DNA of 64,000 bases from contig QNGA01000001.1 of NCBI GenBank assembly GCA_003298465.1, positions 930,001 through 994,000 on the forward strand. Reading direction: 5' to 3'. Both the position numbers and the translations under genes were made by a program. Shown here piece after piece: positions 1-8,796 of this stretch (the first letter of the stretch is position 1; every line of letters starts with the position of its first letter). Source of the stretch: a halophilic archaeon (GTDB taxonomy: Archaea > Halobacteriota > Halobacteria > Halobacteriales > Haladaptataceae). Below the pieces are notes generated by a model that searched no databases, had not been told where the DNA came from, and saw nothing but the letters and a program-made list of their open reading frames with translations.

Positions 1-1814
1 CCGAAGCCAGCAATCGCCGAGCCATCCTGGTAGAGTCGGGGAAGGGGGACCTCGTGTTCAACCGCTGTTGGTTCGAACTCTGGGCCGAGAACACCGTCTA
101 CGCCAAGCAACCCGAGGGCGGGATGTACATCTACAACTGTTTCTTCCGCAATACGGCGAACGGTATGCGCCTCGGTGGCAACTCCGAGGTGCGCAACTGC
201 GTCTCGATCAAAGACGACGAACACCCGCGACAGGCGTGGTCGAACGGAACGCTACAACGCGGCACGAACGCGGAAGCCGTCACCCCGACGAACACCGCTG
301 CCGGTATCAACAGCTACGACGGGACGCTAACGATCGCCGACAGCGACTTCTACCATCGCTATCAAGCGTCGAGTTGCGGCGGAGCGATTACCGCGCCACA
401 GCCCTGCGAGGCCCTCGACGTCCGGAACGTCCGTATCAGCTACACGTCTCGGAAGAACCACGACGCGATATACACGTACAACGGAAACGACCTCCAGTAC
501 CTTCAACTCGAAGACGTTCAGGTCCACAACGACCATCCGACGGAGTACGGCGTCTTCATCGACCAGGACCCCGGCAGTTGGGGAACCGTCTCGGGCGTCA
601 TCGGCGGGAGCGGTCCCCAAACCAACTCGGCCTACGTTAGCTCGAACATGGAAATCAACGGAAACCCGCAACCGCCGGATACGACGCCGCCGTTGCCGAG
701 TCCGCCGTCGCTCGGGGAAGTGCCGATGCAGTCGGCGAAACTCGTCCGCATCAACAACGAGGGGAACGGGTCGGCGGCGACGTACGAGATAACCGCTGGA
801 ACCGGCGTCTACCCGGCAGGCAACGACGGTGCAACGGTCACCATGTCGTGGGGTTCGGAGGGCGAGCCGAAACGGCCGCCGAACTCCCAGGAGGCCACCG
901 GAACGATACCGCCCGGGGACACCTACGCCTTCTACGTAACCGGGGACCTCGTCTCCGCGGAGGCGAGCGGGGCGGCTACTTGGACCGTAGACGGAACGCC
1001 GTACACCCCGCTACCGACGCTCTCGACGAACACCCACTCCGGACAGCAGGACGTCAGGTGGCGGTGGAATCAGGTCGATTCGGTCGCGCAACCGACCCGC
1101 GTCGTCGTCGCGAAACCGCTCTCGTACTCCGGCGTCGCTCCGACGCACGTCCGACTCCGGAACGTCGTCGACGGCGGCTTCGAGTACAGACTCGAGGAGT
1201 GGACGTATCTCGACGGCTCCCACGTCACCGAAACGTTCCACTCGCTCACCATGTCACCCGGCGAACGGCAGGTGTACCTCGACGACGGGACTCCGTTCCG
1301 GGCGAAAGCCGGAACGGCGACCCTCTCGACCGACTTCGTCGCCGTACCGTTCGAGAGTTCCTTCGACGGAGAGGTGCCGGTCGTTCTCACGAAGGCCCAG
1401 ACGTTCGCTGGCATCGACCCCATCGTCACGCGACCGGCGAACGTTTCCCGGGACTCGTTCGACGTGCGACTGCAGGAGGAGGAGGCCCTCGGTCCGCACG
1501 GCGACGAGACGGTCGGTTACGTCGCGCTCGAACAGACGAGCGGACGGCTGGACGGGAAACCGTTCGAGGTACGACGGTCCGGACAGGGGGTTACGGACGA
1601 GTGGACTCCCATCACCTTCCAGCAGGAGTACGAATCCCCCCGGTTCGTCGCGGACATGCAGACGTTCCGCGGCATCGACCCGGCGAATCTCCGCTACCGA
1701 AATCTCTCCGGAACCGGCGTCGAACTCAAGGTCGAAGAAGAACGGAGCGCGGACGACGAAACGGCTCACGTGCCCGAAGATATCGGGTACGCAGTCTTCG
1801 AGGGCTCCGCGTGA
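1..1814 (+). CDS. Secreted right-handed beta-helix protein with three C-terminal lectin-like repeats (5' partial)
   Basis: The reading frame is open from base 3, so the gene begins upstream; the GTG at 54 is only an internal codon. The first ~200 visible residues have the short asparagine-rich rungs of a parallel beta-helix (pectate-lyase-like fold), usual in exported polysaccharide-acting or surface proteins. A linker follows. Then come three repeats of about 60-70 residues (nt ~1099-1300, ~1376-1552, ~1642-1811), each with a pattern like QTFxGxxP...RN...GxxxxLEEE, two of them ending ETVGYVALE or DIGYAVFE. This resembles H-type-lectin-like modules. The catalytic activity and substrate cannot be told from this fragment. 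Family assignment is by eye. Confidence 0.75.
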   Translation, partial: EASNRRAILVESGKGDLVFNRCWFELWAENTVYAKQPEGGMYIYNCFFRNTANGMRLGGNSEVRNCVSIKDDEHPRQAWSNGTLQRGTNAEAVTPTNTAAGINSYDGTLTIADSDFYHRYQASSCGGAITAPQPCEALDVRNVRISYTSRKNHDAIYTYNGNDLQYLQLEDVQVHNDHPTEYGVFIDQDPGSWGTVSGVIGGSGPQTNSAYVSSNMEINGNPQPPDTTPPLPSPPSLGEVPMQSAKLVRINNEGNGSAATYEITAGTGVYPAGNDGATVTMSWGSEGEPKRPPNSQEATGTIPPGDTYAFYVTGDLVSAEASGAATWTVDGTPYTPLPTLSTNTHSGQQDVRWRWNQVDSVAQPTRVVVAKPLSYSGVAPTHVRLRNVVDGGFEYRLEEWTYLDGSHVTETFHSLTMSPGERQVYLDDGTPFRAKAGTATLSTDFVAVPFESSFDGEVPVVLTKAQTFAGIDPIVTRPANVSRDSFDVRLQEEEALGPHGDETVGYVALEQTSGRLDGKPFEVRRSGQGVTDEWTPITFQQEYESPRFVADMQTFRGIDPANLRYRNLSGTGVELKVEEERSADDETAHVPEDIGYAVFEGSA

Positions 1815-1945
1815 CAACGAACTCGCCCGGGCGGTAGACCGTCCCGTCCGGCACCGCGACCGGTCGGGAGGGACCGTTCTCTCCGTCCGGGTACGGACCG
1901 GCATCGGTCAGAAACGAAGATTACCGGTCACGACCGCCGGACGCA

Positions 1946-2019
1946 AGCCAAGGGTGGGATTTGAACCCACGAATTCTCGATTACAAATCGAGTGCTTGAG
2001 CCGCCCAAGCTCCCTTGGC
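1946..2019 (-). tRNA. tRNA-Thr (anticodon TGT)
   Basis: Read on the minus strand, the acceptor stem GCCAAGG pairs with CCTTGGC, with discriminator U. The anticodon stem CTCGA/TCGAG closes the loop TTTGTAA, giving anticodon TGT (codon ACA). The T-arm GTGGG-TTCAAAT-CCCAC is canonical. Length is 74 nt, no intron is visible and CCA is not encoded. Confidence 0.95.
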
Positions 2020-2036
2020 GCACGCCGCACTTGCGG

Positions 2037-2510
2037 TTACTCCTTTGAGTGGTTATCGTTTTCGACCGATTTTTCCATCTCGACGCGATGCGGTTCGTAG
2101 CCCGCGCGCCGGTAGAACCGCCAGGCGGCGTCGTTGTCGGCGAGGACGTCCAGGGCGACGACGTCGGCACCGAGGTCGCCCAGGCGCTCCTCGGCGGCGG
2201 CCAGCAGCGCGGAGCCGACGCCCTCGTCGCGGCGCTCGGGGACGACGTACACGTTCTGGACGACTCCCCGGGTGCAGTCCTGGGCGTAGGACCCCGTCTC
2301 GACGCCGACCGTCACGAACCCGACGACGTCGTCGTCACGTGCGACCAGGAGGGTGTCTTCGCTGGCGTGACGGGCGATGGTCTCTCGGACCGGGACGCGG
2401 TTCGCTTCCGCGCGGAGGTGGCTACCGTACGAGCGCTGGTCGCGGGCCAGGTCGACCCAGAGGTCCGCGACCCGGTCGACGTCGTCGGTCGTCGCCACCT
2501 CGACTCTCAT
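2037..2510 (-). CDS. GNAT family N-acetyltransferase
   Basis: This 157-residue protein has the single-domain GNAT fold. An N-terminal beta-alpha unit is followed by the acetyl-CoA-binding motif A (VQNVYVVPERRDEGVGSALL, about residues 88-107), with the R/Q-x-x-G-x-G/A pyrophosphate loop as RRDEGVG. Near the end is AWRFYRRAGYEP, the usual motif B. It transfers acetyl groups to an amine that cannot be predicted. The ATG directly follows the stop codon of pgk (2511), so the two are probably co-transcribed. It ends just after tRNA-Thr on the same strand. Confidence 0.85.
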   Translation of the reverse strand: MRVEVATTDDVDRVADLWVDLARDQRSYGSHLRAEANRVPVRETIARHASEDTLLVARDDDVVGFVTVGVETGSYAQDCTRGVVQNVYVVPERRDEGVGSALLAAAEERLGDLGADVVALDVLADNDAAWRFYRRAGYEPHRVEMEKSVENDNHSKE

Positions 2511-3710
2511 CTACCCCTCCAGGGCCTCGACGGCCGGAAGCGGCTCGCCGGTGAGCATCCGCAGGGCTGCGCCGCCGCCGGTGCTGACGTGGTCGAAGCC
2601 GCCCAGGCCGAACCGTCGGATGGCCGCGGCGGTGTCGCCGCCGCCGACGATGCTGTAGGCGGACTCGGCCGCGGCCGCGTACAGCTCTCGGGTGCCGTGA
2701 GCGAACGTCTCCTCCTCGAAGACGCCGGCGGGACCGTTGAGAACCACGGTCTCCGCGTCGGCGAGCAGCGACGAGTACGCGTCGACGGTCGCGCTACCGA
2801 CGTCCATCGCCGCCTCGCCGTCGCCCGGCGGGAACGCCCCGCGAGCCACCTCGTGGCGGTCGCCGTCGCGTTCGACTGCGACGTCTTTCGGGAGCCGAAT
2901 CCGGTCGCCGTACTCTTCGAGCAGGTCGGCGGCGTCGTCGATGTAGTCCCAGTAGCCCTGGTCGTGGACGAAGTCGGCCGTGGCGTCGCCCACGTCCGCG
3001 CCGTCGGCGAACAGGAAGACGTTGCCCACCACGCCCGCCGTGAGGACGTGGTCGGCGAGGTCTCGTTCGAGGACGTTCCGCGCGACGCCGATGGAGTCGG
3101 AGACCTTGGCGCCCCCGAGGACGTACGCCCGCGGACGGGCGGTCGTCTCGATGCCGCCGAGCACGTCGAGTTCGCGCTCCATGACCCGACCGGCGTACCC
3201 GGGCAGGCGGGTCGGGAACCCGACGAGCGAGGGCTGGGAGCGGTGGGCGGCCGCGAAGGCGTCGTTGACGTAGGCGTCGAGTGCGGGAGCGAGGCGGTCG
3301 ACGAGGTGGGTTTCGGCGGCCTTCTCGGGCGGGAACTCCATGTACTCCTCGCTGTAGAAGCGGGTGTTCTCCAGCACGACGGCTTCGCCGCCGTCGAGGT
3401 CGCGGACGACGTCGCGAGCGTCCTCGGAGAAGGTAGCGTCGCAGTACGAGACGGGGGCGGAGAGCAGTTCGTCGAGGCGGTCGGCGTGGGGGCGGAGGCC
3501 GGCGAACTTGTCGCCGCCGGGGCGTCCCTGGTGGGCGAGGACGGCCACCGCTCCGCCCCGCTCCAGCAGTTCTGAGAGCGTGTCGACGTGCGCCCGCAGG
3601 CGCGCGTCGTCGGCGAGGTCCCCCGAGTCAGTCAACGGACTGTTGATGTCGATTCGCACGCCGAGCGTGGTCCCTTGGACGGCGAGGTCGTCCAGGGTCT
3701 CGATGGACAT
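2511..3710 (-). CDS. pgk: Phosphoglycerate kinase
   Basis: The enzyme transfers phosphate between 1,3-bisphosphoglycerate and ADP in glycolysis and gluconeogenesis, in the cytosol. The 399-residue length fits haloarchaeal Pgk. Visible motifs are the substrate site DINSPLTDSGDLADDARLRA near the N-terminus, LAHQGRPGGDKF, VNDAFAAAHRSQPSLVG, VLGGAKVSDS, NGPAGVFE and the C-terminal nucleotide loop SIVGGGDTAAAIRRFG. The frame is open to 3737, but the ATG at 3710 is preferred: it begins MSIETLDDL and lies ~25 bp after a TATA-like box (ACACATATGCC, minus strand, near 3733-3743), as for a leaderless transcript. The GNAT gene follows without a gap. Confidence 0.96.
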   Translation of the reverse strand: MSIETLDDLAVQGTTLGVRIDINSPLTDSGDLADDARLRAHVDTLSELLERGGAVAVLAHQGRPGGDKFAGLRPHADRLDELLSAPVSYCDATFSEDARDVVRDLDGGEAVVLENTRFYSEEYMEFPPEKAAETHLVDRLAPALDAYVNDAFAAAHRSQPSLVGFPTRLPGYAGRVMERELDVLGGIETTARPRAYVLGGAKVSDSIGVARNVLERDLADHVLTAGVVGNVFLFADGADVGDATADFVHDQGYWDYIDDAADLLEEYGDRIRLPKDVAVERDGDRHEVARGAFPPGDGEAAMDVGSATVDAYSSLLADAETVVLNGPAGVFEEETFAHGTRELYAAAAESAYSIVGGGDTAAAIRRFGLGGFDHVSTGGGAALRMLTGEPLPAVEALEG

Positions 3711-3732
3711 ACGGGGGATTCCACCGGCCCGC

Positions 3733-3743
3733 GGCATATGTGT
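3733..3743 (-). promoter_or_regulatory. TATA box of pgk
   Basis: The minus-strand sequence ACACATATGCC lies 23-33 bp before the ATG at 3710. This spacing is typical of leaderless haloarchaeal genes and supports the internal start chosen for pgk. Confidence 0.5.
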
Positions 3744-3877
3744 GTCGGTGATGTATTGCGAAAAATAACGCGGAACCGAGTCAACGTCCGAGACGCCGTT
3801 CGCTGGCCGGAACTGTCACGACGCTGTTTCGTTATGCTCTCGTTACGAAACCCCACGGTACGGCACGGTGAGAAAGG

Positions 3878-3887
3878 TTTAGTAGCG
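3878..3887 (+). promoter_or_regulatory. TATA box of the livHMGF operon
   Basis: GGTTTAGTAG stands ~33-42 bp before the livH ATG at 3920, after GC-rich sequence with no gene. The distance implies a short 5' leader of ~10 nt. Confidence 0.4.
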
Positions 3888-3919
3888 TGACGGGCACCGT
3901 AGTCTGTTGGGGGTTATCA

Positions 3920-5032
3920 ATGAGCGTGACAGATACGTACTCCCGGGGGCGGAGTCTGGTCGGTGAGCGACCGCTCGTCGTACTGGTCGGGGCGTTCGCC
4001 GTTCTCCTGCTCCTGGACTTCGCAAATCGCTTGCTGTTCGGTGACCTGCTCCTGTCGGACGTCGGTTCGCTGGTCTGGGACGGCCTCATGCGCGGACTGA
4101 TAATCGGACTCGCCGGCATCGGGCTCTCGATGACGTACAGCATACTGAACTTCGCGAACTTCTCGCACGGCGACTACATCACCAGCGGGGCGTTCTCGGG
4201 TTGGGCGGTGACCTATCTCGTCGCCGGATTCGGCGAGGCGCCGTGGCCCAGCCTCCTCCTCGTCGGGGCGGGCGGGTCCGTCTACGCGAGCGCGCTCGGC
4301 ATCACCGCGGCGACGACGCCGCTCGCCGTCCTCGCGGGACTCGTCGTCGCCGGCCTGGGGACCATCGTCCTGGCGCTGGCCATCGACCGCGTCGTCTACC
4401 GGCCGATGCGGGACGCGGGCGGCATCTCCCTGCTCATCACCAGCGTCGGCGTCGCGTTCGTACTCCGGTATCTCATCGTGTTCGTCTTCTCGACGGCGAA
4501 CCGCGGGACGACGGCGTCGCTGTCGATTCAGGAGTGGTCGGTCCCGTTCTTCGACGGCACCGTCGGCGTCAGCGCCCACGACCTGACGCTGCTCGTGGCT
4601 ACCGTCGGGCTGATGCTCGGCGTCCACCTGCTGCTGCAGCGAACGAAACTCGGGAAGGCCATGCGCGCGATGGCCGACAACGAGGACCTCGCCCGCATCA
4701 CGGGCATCCCGACCGAGCGCGTGGTCCGATGGACGTGGATCATCGGCGGCGGGCTGACCGGCGTCGCGGGCTACCTGATGGTGCTGTGGACCGGCACCAT
4801 CGACTTCCAGTTCGGCTGGCTCCTCCTCCTGCCCATCTTCGCGGCGGTCATCCTGGGCGGCATCGGCTCCATCTACGGTGCGATTCTCGGCGGCATCGTC
4901 ATCGGTCTCACCTGGAACCTCGCCATCATCTGGATTCCCGGCGAGTTCGGTCGGGCCGCCGCGTTCGGAATGATGATACTCATCCTGCTGTTCAAGCCGC
5001 AGGGACTGTTCGCCGGGAGGACGACGGCATGA
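3920..5032 (+). CDS. livH: Branched-chain amino acid/amide ABC transporter, permease LivH
   Basis: This inner-membrane subunit forms half of the translocation channel of a HAAT-family importer (leucine/isoleucine/valine, amides or urea). About eight hydrophobic helices are visible. The LivH signature GIGLSMTYSILNFANFSHGDY lies near residues 55-75, and the permease loop LGKAMRAMADNEDLARITGI, which contacts the ATPases, lies near 245. The ATG at 3920 is preferred over an upstream in-frame start at 3887, because a TATA-like box sits at 3878-3887. Its TGA overlaps the ATG of livM, the first of three ATGA couplings in the operon. The substrate cannot be specified from the permease. Confidence 0.93.
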   Translation: MSVTDTYSRGRSLVGERPLVVLVGAFAVLLLLDFANRLLFGDLLLSDVGSLVWDGLMRGLIIGLAGIGLSMTYSILNFANFSHGDYITSGAFSGWAVTYLVAGFGEAPWPSLLLVGAGGSVYASALGITAATTPLAVLAGLVVAGLGTIVLALAIDRVVYRPMRDAGGISLLITSVGVAFVLRYLIVFVFSTANRGTTASLSIQEWSVPFFDGTVGVSAHDLTLLVATVGLMLGVHLLLQRTKLGKAMRAMADNEDLARITGIPTERVVRWTWIIGGGLTGVAGYLMVLWTGTIDFQFGWLLLLPIFAAVILGGIGSIYGAILGGIVIGLTWNLAIIWIPGEFGRAAAFGMMILILLFKPQGLFAGRTTA

Positions 5033-6357
5033 GCGCCCGCGACATCTTCGACGCCGACGTCAACGACGCGGTGCTCATCGTCGGCGCGCTCGTCGGCGTT
5101 TACGCCGTCTACCTGCTGGCGGGGACGGTGCTGGGCTACTCGCTGCGCGGCCAGGTGAACTCCATCGCACGGTTGACCTTCCTCATCGGCGTCTACGGCA
5201 TGCTCGCGCTCGCGCTGAACCTCCACTGGGGGTACACGGGGCTGTTCAACATCGGCATCGCGGGCTTCATGGCCGTGGGACTCTACACGATGGCGATGGT
5301 GTCGAAGCCGCCGGCCGGGGCGACGGCGGGAGCCGCCACCGTCTCGGGACTCGGCCTCCCGCTCTGGGTGGGCGTCCTCGCCGGGATGACCGCGGCGGCG
5401 CTGCTGGGACTGCTCGTCGCACTGCCAGCACTGCGCCTGCGTGCCGACTACCTCGCCATCGTCACCATCGCCACCTCCGAAATCGTCCGGTTCATCTTCC
5501 TGTCGAGCGAGTTCCAGACGTTCACGCTGCTCGGCCAGAAACTCGGAACCGGCGGTGGCCGGGGCCTCCTTCTGAACTACCCGGACCCGATGACGCCTAT
5601 CTTCGAGAGCGCGCCCTACGGAGCGGTCGTGTCGACGCTCAACCCACTCCTCGGCGGGTCGATTCTGCCGGTCGTCAACTCGCTCTCCTACGCCATCGTC
5701 CTGCTCGGGTTCGTCGTCGCCTTCTACTGGCTGCTGAAGCGGACCGGCGAATCGCCGTTCGGCCGCGTCCTGAAGGCCATCCGGGAGGACGAGGAGGTCG
5801 CCAACGCCCTCGGCAAGAACACCGACCGCTTCAAGATCAAGTCGTTCATGCTCGGCTGCGCGCTGATGGGTCTGGGCGGTATCCTCTGGCAGCTTCGCCA
5901 GGGCGCGATAACGCCCACGTCGTTCCGGCCTCAGGTGACCTTCTTCATCTGGCTGGCGCTCATCGTCGGCGGCGCGGGGTCGAACACCGGGAGCGTCCTC
6001 GGCGCCATCATCTTCTCGGCGTTTCTCCTTCAGGGACCGCTGTACCTGAAGAACATCGTTCGGGGAGTGTACGGCGTCACCGGCGGTCCCAACACGTTCG
6101 CCGGCGCAGTCGGTCCGCTGGTCGACGGCAACGTCGAACCGTTCCTCGCCTACGTCATCGGCAACATCAACGCCCTGCAACTCGTCGTCATGGGCGCGGT
6201 GCTCGTCTGGCTGATGCAACACCGGCCCCAGGGGATGCTCGGCCACCGCAAGGAGGAGGCGGCGACCATCCCGCTCACCCGGCCGCGTCGCGAGGAACCG
6301 ACGCCCGTCCCGACGGCCGACGGGGCCGGCGGGGAACGCGGAGGTGACGGCGAATGA
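5029..6357 (+). CDS. livM: Branched-chain amino acid/amide ABC transporter, permease LivM
   Basis: This is the partner of LivH in the channel, 442 residues. It carries the LivM hallmark LNLHWGYTGLFNIGIAGFMA, the conserved ALRLRADYLAIVTIATSEIVR segment and the coupling loop FGRVLKAIREDEEVANALGKN that docks onto LivG/LivF. The hydrophilic C-terminal tail (about 35 residues, many Arg and Glu) is cytoplasmic. The frame is open far upstream to 4201, but that part is antisense-like arginine-rich noise; the ATG overlapping the livH stop is the start. Its own stop overlaps the livG ATG at 6354. Confidence 0.93.
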   Translation: MSARDIFDADVNDAVLIVGALVGVYAVYLLAGTVLGYSLRGQVNSIARLTFLIGVYGMLALALNLHWGYTGLFNIGIAGFMAVGLYTMAMVSKPPAGATAGAATVSGLGLPLWVGVLAGMTAAALLGLLVALPALRLRADYLAIVTIATSEIVRFIFLSSEFQTFTLLGQKLGTGGGRGLLLNYPDPMTPIFESAPYGAVVSTLNPLLGGSILPVVNSLSYAIVLLGFVVAFYWLLKRTGESPFGRVLKAIREDEEVANALGKNTDRFKIKSFMLGCALMGLGGILWQLRQGAITPTSFRPQVTFFIWLALIVGGAGSNTGSVLGAIIFSAFLLQGPLYLKNIVRGVYGVTGGPNTFAGAVGPLVDGNVEPFLAYVIGNINALQLVVMGAVLVWLMQHRPQGMLGHRKEEAATIPLTRPRREEPTPVPTADGAGGERGGDGE

Positions 6358-7202
6358 CCGCGGGCGAAGCCGCCCGCGCCGACTCCGAGACCGGCACACT
6401 GGAGGTGTCGACCGACCCGACCGACCTCGCCGACAGGCCCCTGCGCGTCGAGAACCTCAGGAAGACGTTCGGCGGTATCACCGCCGTCGACGGCGCGACG
6501 TTCGACGTCGAGCAGGGGTCGATGACCGGCCTCATCGGCCCGAACGGCGCGGGCAAGTCGACGACGTTCAACCTCATCACGGGCGTGTACCCGGCGGACG
6601 CCGGGTCGGTGTACTTCGACGACGAGGACATCACCGGACTGGAACCCCACCAGATAGCCGACCGGGGACTCGTCCGGACGTTCCAGATCGCCCGCGAACT
6701 CTCCGAGATGACCGTCCTCGAGAACATGATGCTCGCGCCCAAGGGCCAGATCGGCGAACGGCTCTGGCGGTCGGTGACGCCCGGCCTCCGCGGCGACGTG
6801 CGCGAACAGGAGACGGCGATGCTCGACCGCGCCTGGGAGATGCTCGAGTTCTTCGAGATAGACCACCTCGCGACGGAGTACGCGGGCAACCTCTCGGGCG
6901 GCCAGCGCAAACTGCTGGAGATGGCGCGAGCGCTGATGACCGACCCGAAGATGGTGCTGCTGGACGAACCGCTGGCGGGCGTCAACCCGTCGCTGGAGCG
7001 GAAACTCCTCAAGCACATCCACGAACTCCGCGAGCGCGGGTTCACCTTCCTGCTCGTCGAACACGACATGGACGTCATCATGAACAACTGCGAGCGCGTC
7101 ATCGTGATGCACCAGGGAACGGTGCTCGCGGACGGCACGCCCGCGGAGATAAAGTCGAACGAGCGCGTCATCGACGCCTACCTCGGCGGTGAGATAGGAT
7201 GA
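6354..7202 (+). CDS. livG: Branched-chain amino acid/amide ABC transporter, ATPase LivG
   Basis: One of the two nucleotide-binding subunits of the importer. It shows Walker A GPNGAGKSTT, a Q-loop within the LVRTFQIARELSEMTVLENM region typical of LivG, the ABC signature LSGGQRKLLEMARALM, Walker B MVLLDEP and the switch histidine in LLVEHDMD. The N-terminal ~40 residues are a Glu/Asp-rich extension often seen in haloarchaea. The ATG overlaps the livM stop, and the gene ends overlapping livF. Confidence 0.94.
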   Translation: MTAGEAARADSETGTLEVSTDPTDLADRPLRVENLRKTFGGITAVDGATFDVEQGSMTGLIGPNGAGKSTTFNLITGVYPADAGSVYFDDEDITGLEPHQIADRGLVRTFQIARELSEMTVLENMMLAPKGQIGERLWRSVTPGLRGDVREQETAMLDRAWEMLEFFEIDHLATEYAGNLSGGQRKLLEMARALMTDPKMVLLDEPLAGVNPSLERKLLKHIHELRERGFTFLLVEHDMDVIMNNCERVIVMHQGTVLADGTPAEIKSNERVIDAYLGGEIG

Positions 7203-7903
7203 CGTTGCTCGAAATCGAGGGTCTCGACGCCGGCTACGGCGACCTCCAGGTGCTCGAGGACGTGGACATGTCGGTCGAGGACGGCGAGTACGTCACCATC
7301 GTCGGACCGAACGGCGCCGGCAAGTCCACCGTGATGAAGTCCATCTTCGGACTGACGAGCTACATGGGCGGAGTGGTCGCCTTCCGCGGCGAGGAGATAC
7401 AGGACTCCACTCCCGAGAAGGTCATCCACCGCGGTCTCGGCTACGTCCCGCAGAGCGACAACGTCTTCCCGACGCTGACGGTCCAGGAGAACCTGGAGAT
7501 GGGCGCGTACATCCTCGACGACGTCCCCGAGGACGCCCTCGCGGACGTGTTCGAGCGGTTCCCCATCCTCGAGGAGCGCCGCGACCAGCGCGCCGGCACG
7601 ATGTCCGGCGGGCAACAGCAGATGCTCGCCATGGGGCGGGCGCTCATGCTCGACCCCGACCTCCTGTTGCTCGACGAGCCGAGCGCCGGCCTCGCGCCCG
7701 ACCTCGTCGACGAGACCTTCGACAAGGTCGACGAGATAAACGACGGCGGCACCGCCATCCTCATGGTCGAACAGAACGCGAAAGAAGCGCTGGGACGCTG
7801 CGACCGCGGGTACGTCCTGGTGCAGGGTCAGAACCGCTTCGTGGACACCGGCGACGCGTTGCTCGGCGACGACGAAGTCCGCCAGGAGTTTCTCGGCGGC
7901 TGA
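7199..7903 (+). CDS. livF: Branched-chain amino acid/amide ABC transporter, ATPase LivF
   Basis: Second ATPase subunit, 234 residues, the usual LivF length. Motifs are Walker A GPNGAGKSTVMKS, LGYVPQSDNVFPTLTVQENL (Q-loop and LivF-specific region), signature MSGGQQQMLAMGRALM, Walker B LLLLDEPSAGLAP and the switch histidine position replaced by Gln in ILMVEQNAKEAL, which is normal for LivF. It is the last gene of the operon. No binding-protein gene follows in the same direction; the only candidate partner is the permuted LivK at 9622-10902. Confidence 0.94.
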   Translation: MTLLEIEGLDAGYGDLQVLEDVDMSVEDGEYVTIVGPNGAGKSTVMKSIFGLTSYMGGVVAFRGEEIQDSTPEKVIHRGLGYVPQSDNVFPTLTVQENLEMGAYILDDVPEDALADVFERFPILEERRDQRAGTMSGGQQQMLAMGRALMLDPDLLLLDEPSAGLAPDLVDETFDKVDEINDGGTAILMVEQNAKEALGRCDRGYVLVQGQNRFVDTGDALLGDDEVRQEFLGG

Positions 7904-7929
7904 CGGGTTCGAACGCGTCGGAATTGGGC

Positions 7930-8448
7930 TTACCGGCGCGCCCACCAGAACCCGAGGGTGAGCGCGACGCCGGTGAGGAAGAACCCCCAGTTCCAGAACG
8001 TCGAGTTGTACCAGATGAGGTCCATCGTTATCACCTCGCTCCGGGCCAGCGGCCAGAACGGTTCGATGGGGGAGGCGATGTCGGGCGCGGACAGCATGTC
8101 GGCGAACAGGTGGCTCAGTCCTCCGACCCACAGGGCGCCGATGGCGTAGGCGTACTCGTTGCCTATCTCGCCCTGCGGGACGTACTTCCCTTCGAGTTTC
8201 GGCACGACCCACTTGCCGACCGCCGCGCCGACCACGACGCTCGCGAGCGTCACGAACAGTATCGTGTGGGTGATTCCGTGGTGGTGGACCGTCGGGAACA
8301 CCTTCTCGAGCCAGAGGTCGGTGTCCGGTAACAGACCGAACGGCAGTCCGATGGCGACGAATCCGAGTGCCGCTCGTCGCTCGTACACGAACCATCCGAC
8401 CGTCAGCCAGATGAGCGCCATTCCGAGATGGCCAATGATGTCGACCAC
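7930..8448 (-). CDS. YdjM-like membrane-bound metal-dependent hydrolase
   Basis: The 172-residue protein has four or five hydrophobic helices and the histidine/aspartate pattern of the YdjM/DUF457 family: DTDLWLEKVFPTVHHHGITHT, GGLSHLFADMLS and PIEPFWPL. These residues are thought to bind metal at the membrane; the substrate is unknown. The frame is open to 8595. I prefer the GTG at 8448, which starts just before the first conserved helix (VVDIIGHLGMALIWL) and lies ~26 bp after a TATA-like GATACATT. It is convergent with livF. Confidence 0.75.
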   Translation of the reverse strand: MVDIIGHLGMALIWLTVGWFVYERRAALGFVAIGLPFGLLPDTDLWLEKVFPTVHHHGITHTILFVTLASVVVGAAVGKWVVPKLEGKYVPQGEIGNEYAYAIGALWVGGLSHLFADMLSAPDIASPIEPFWPLARSEVITMDLIWYNSTFWNWGFFLTGVALTLGFWWARR

Positions 8449-8796
8449 GGACGACGTTACGAAACGCGGCGGAATGTATCTGATGGCGGTTTCAGCGCCG
8501 CTTTCGGTGGTCTGAACGTCGAGCGTCCTCCTCGACGAACGAACCACGTCGGCGTCTTCTGCGACGCGAACGTTCAAACCGGAAGGCGGGACCACCTCCG
8601 TACGTGACCTGACCGACCGCCGCGACGAGGTCCCGGCCGGAGCGTGGCACGCCCCCGTGCGCTCCTCACGTGCCGCCTGTTCGATTTTCGCCGGATGAAC
8701 GCTGGCCTACATCCGGCCGTCTTCCGCCGACCGAGCGCGGACCGAGAGGCGTCTCCGGCGGTAACCGATAAGCGTCGCACGGCCGTGACAGGGGTC
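8449..8796. other. Divergent intergenic region between the hydrolase and the beta-helix gene
   Basis: About 350 bp with no supported gene. It holds the probable promoter of the minus-strand hydrolase (GATACATT near 8474-8481). If the hydrolase starts further upstream than 8448, part of this is coding. Nothing else is recognised. Confidence 0.4.

Noticed and set aside
4873..6399. 508-codon antisense open frame across livM
   Set aside because: It is Arg/Asp/Gln-rich, lies opposite a well-supported permease and has no family features; a codon-bias shadow of GC-rich DNA.
8644..8796. Upstream 51-codon extension of the NosD-like protein
   Set aside because: It would bury the signal peptide; the ATG at 8797 gives a normal exported protein.
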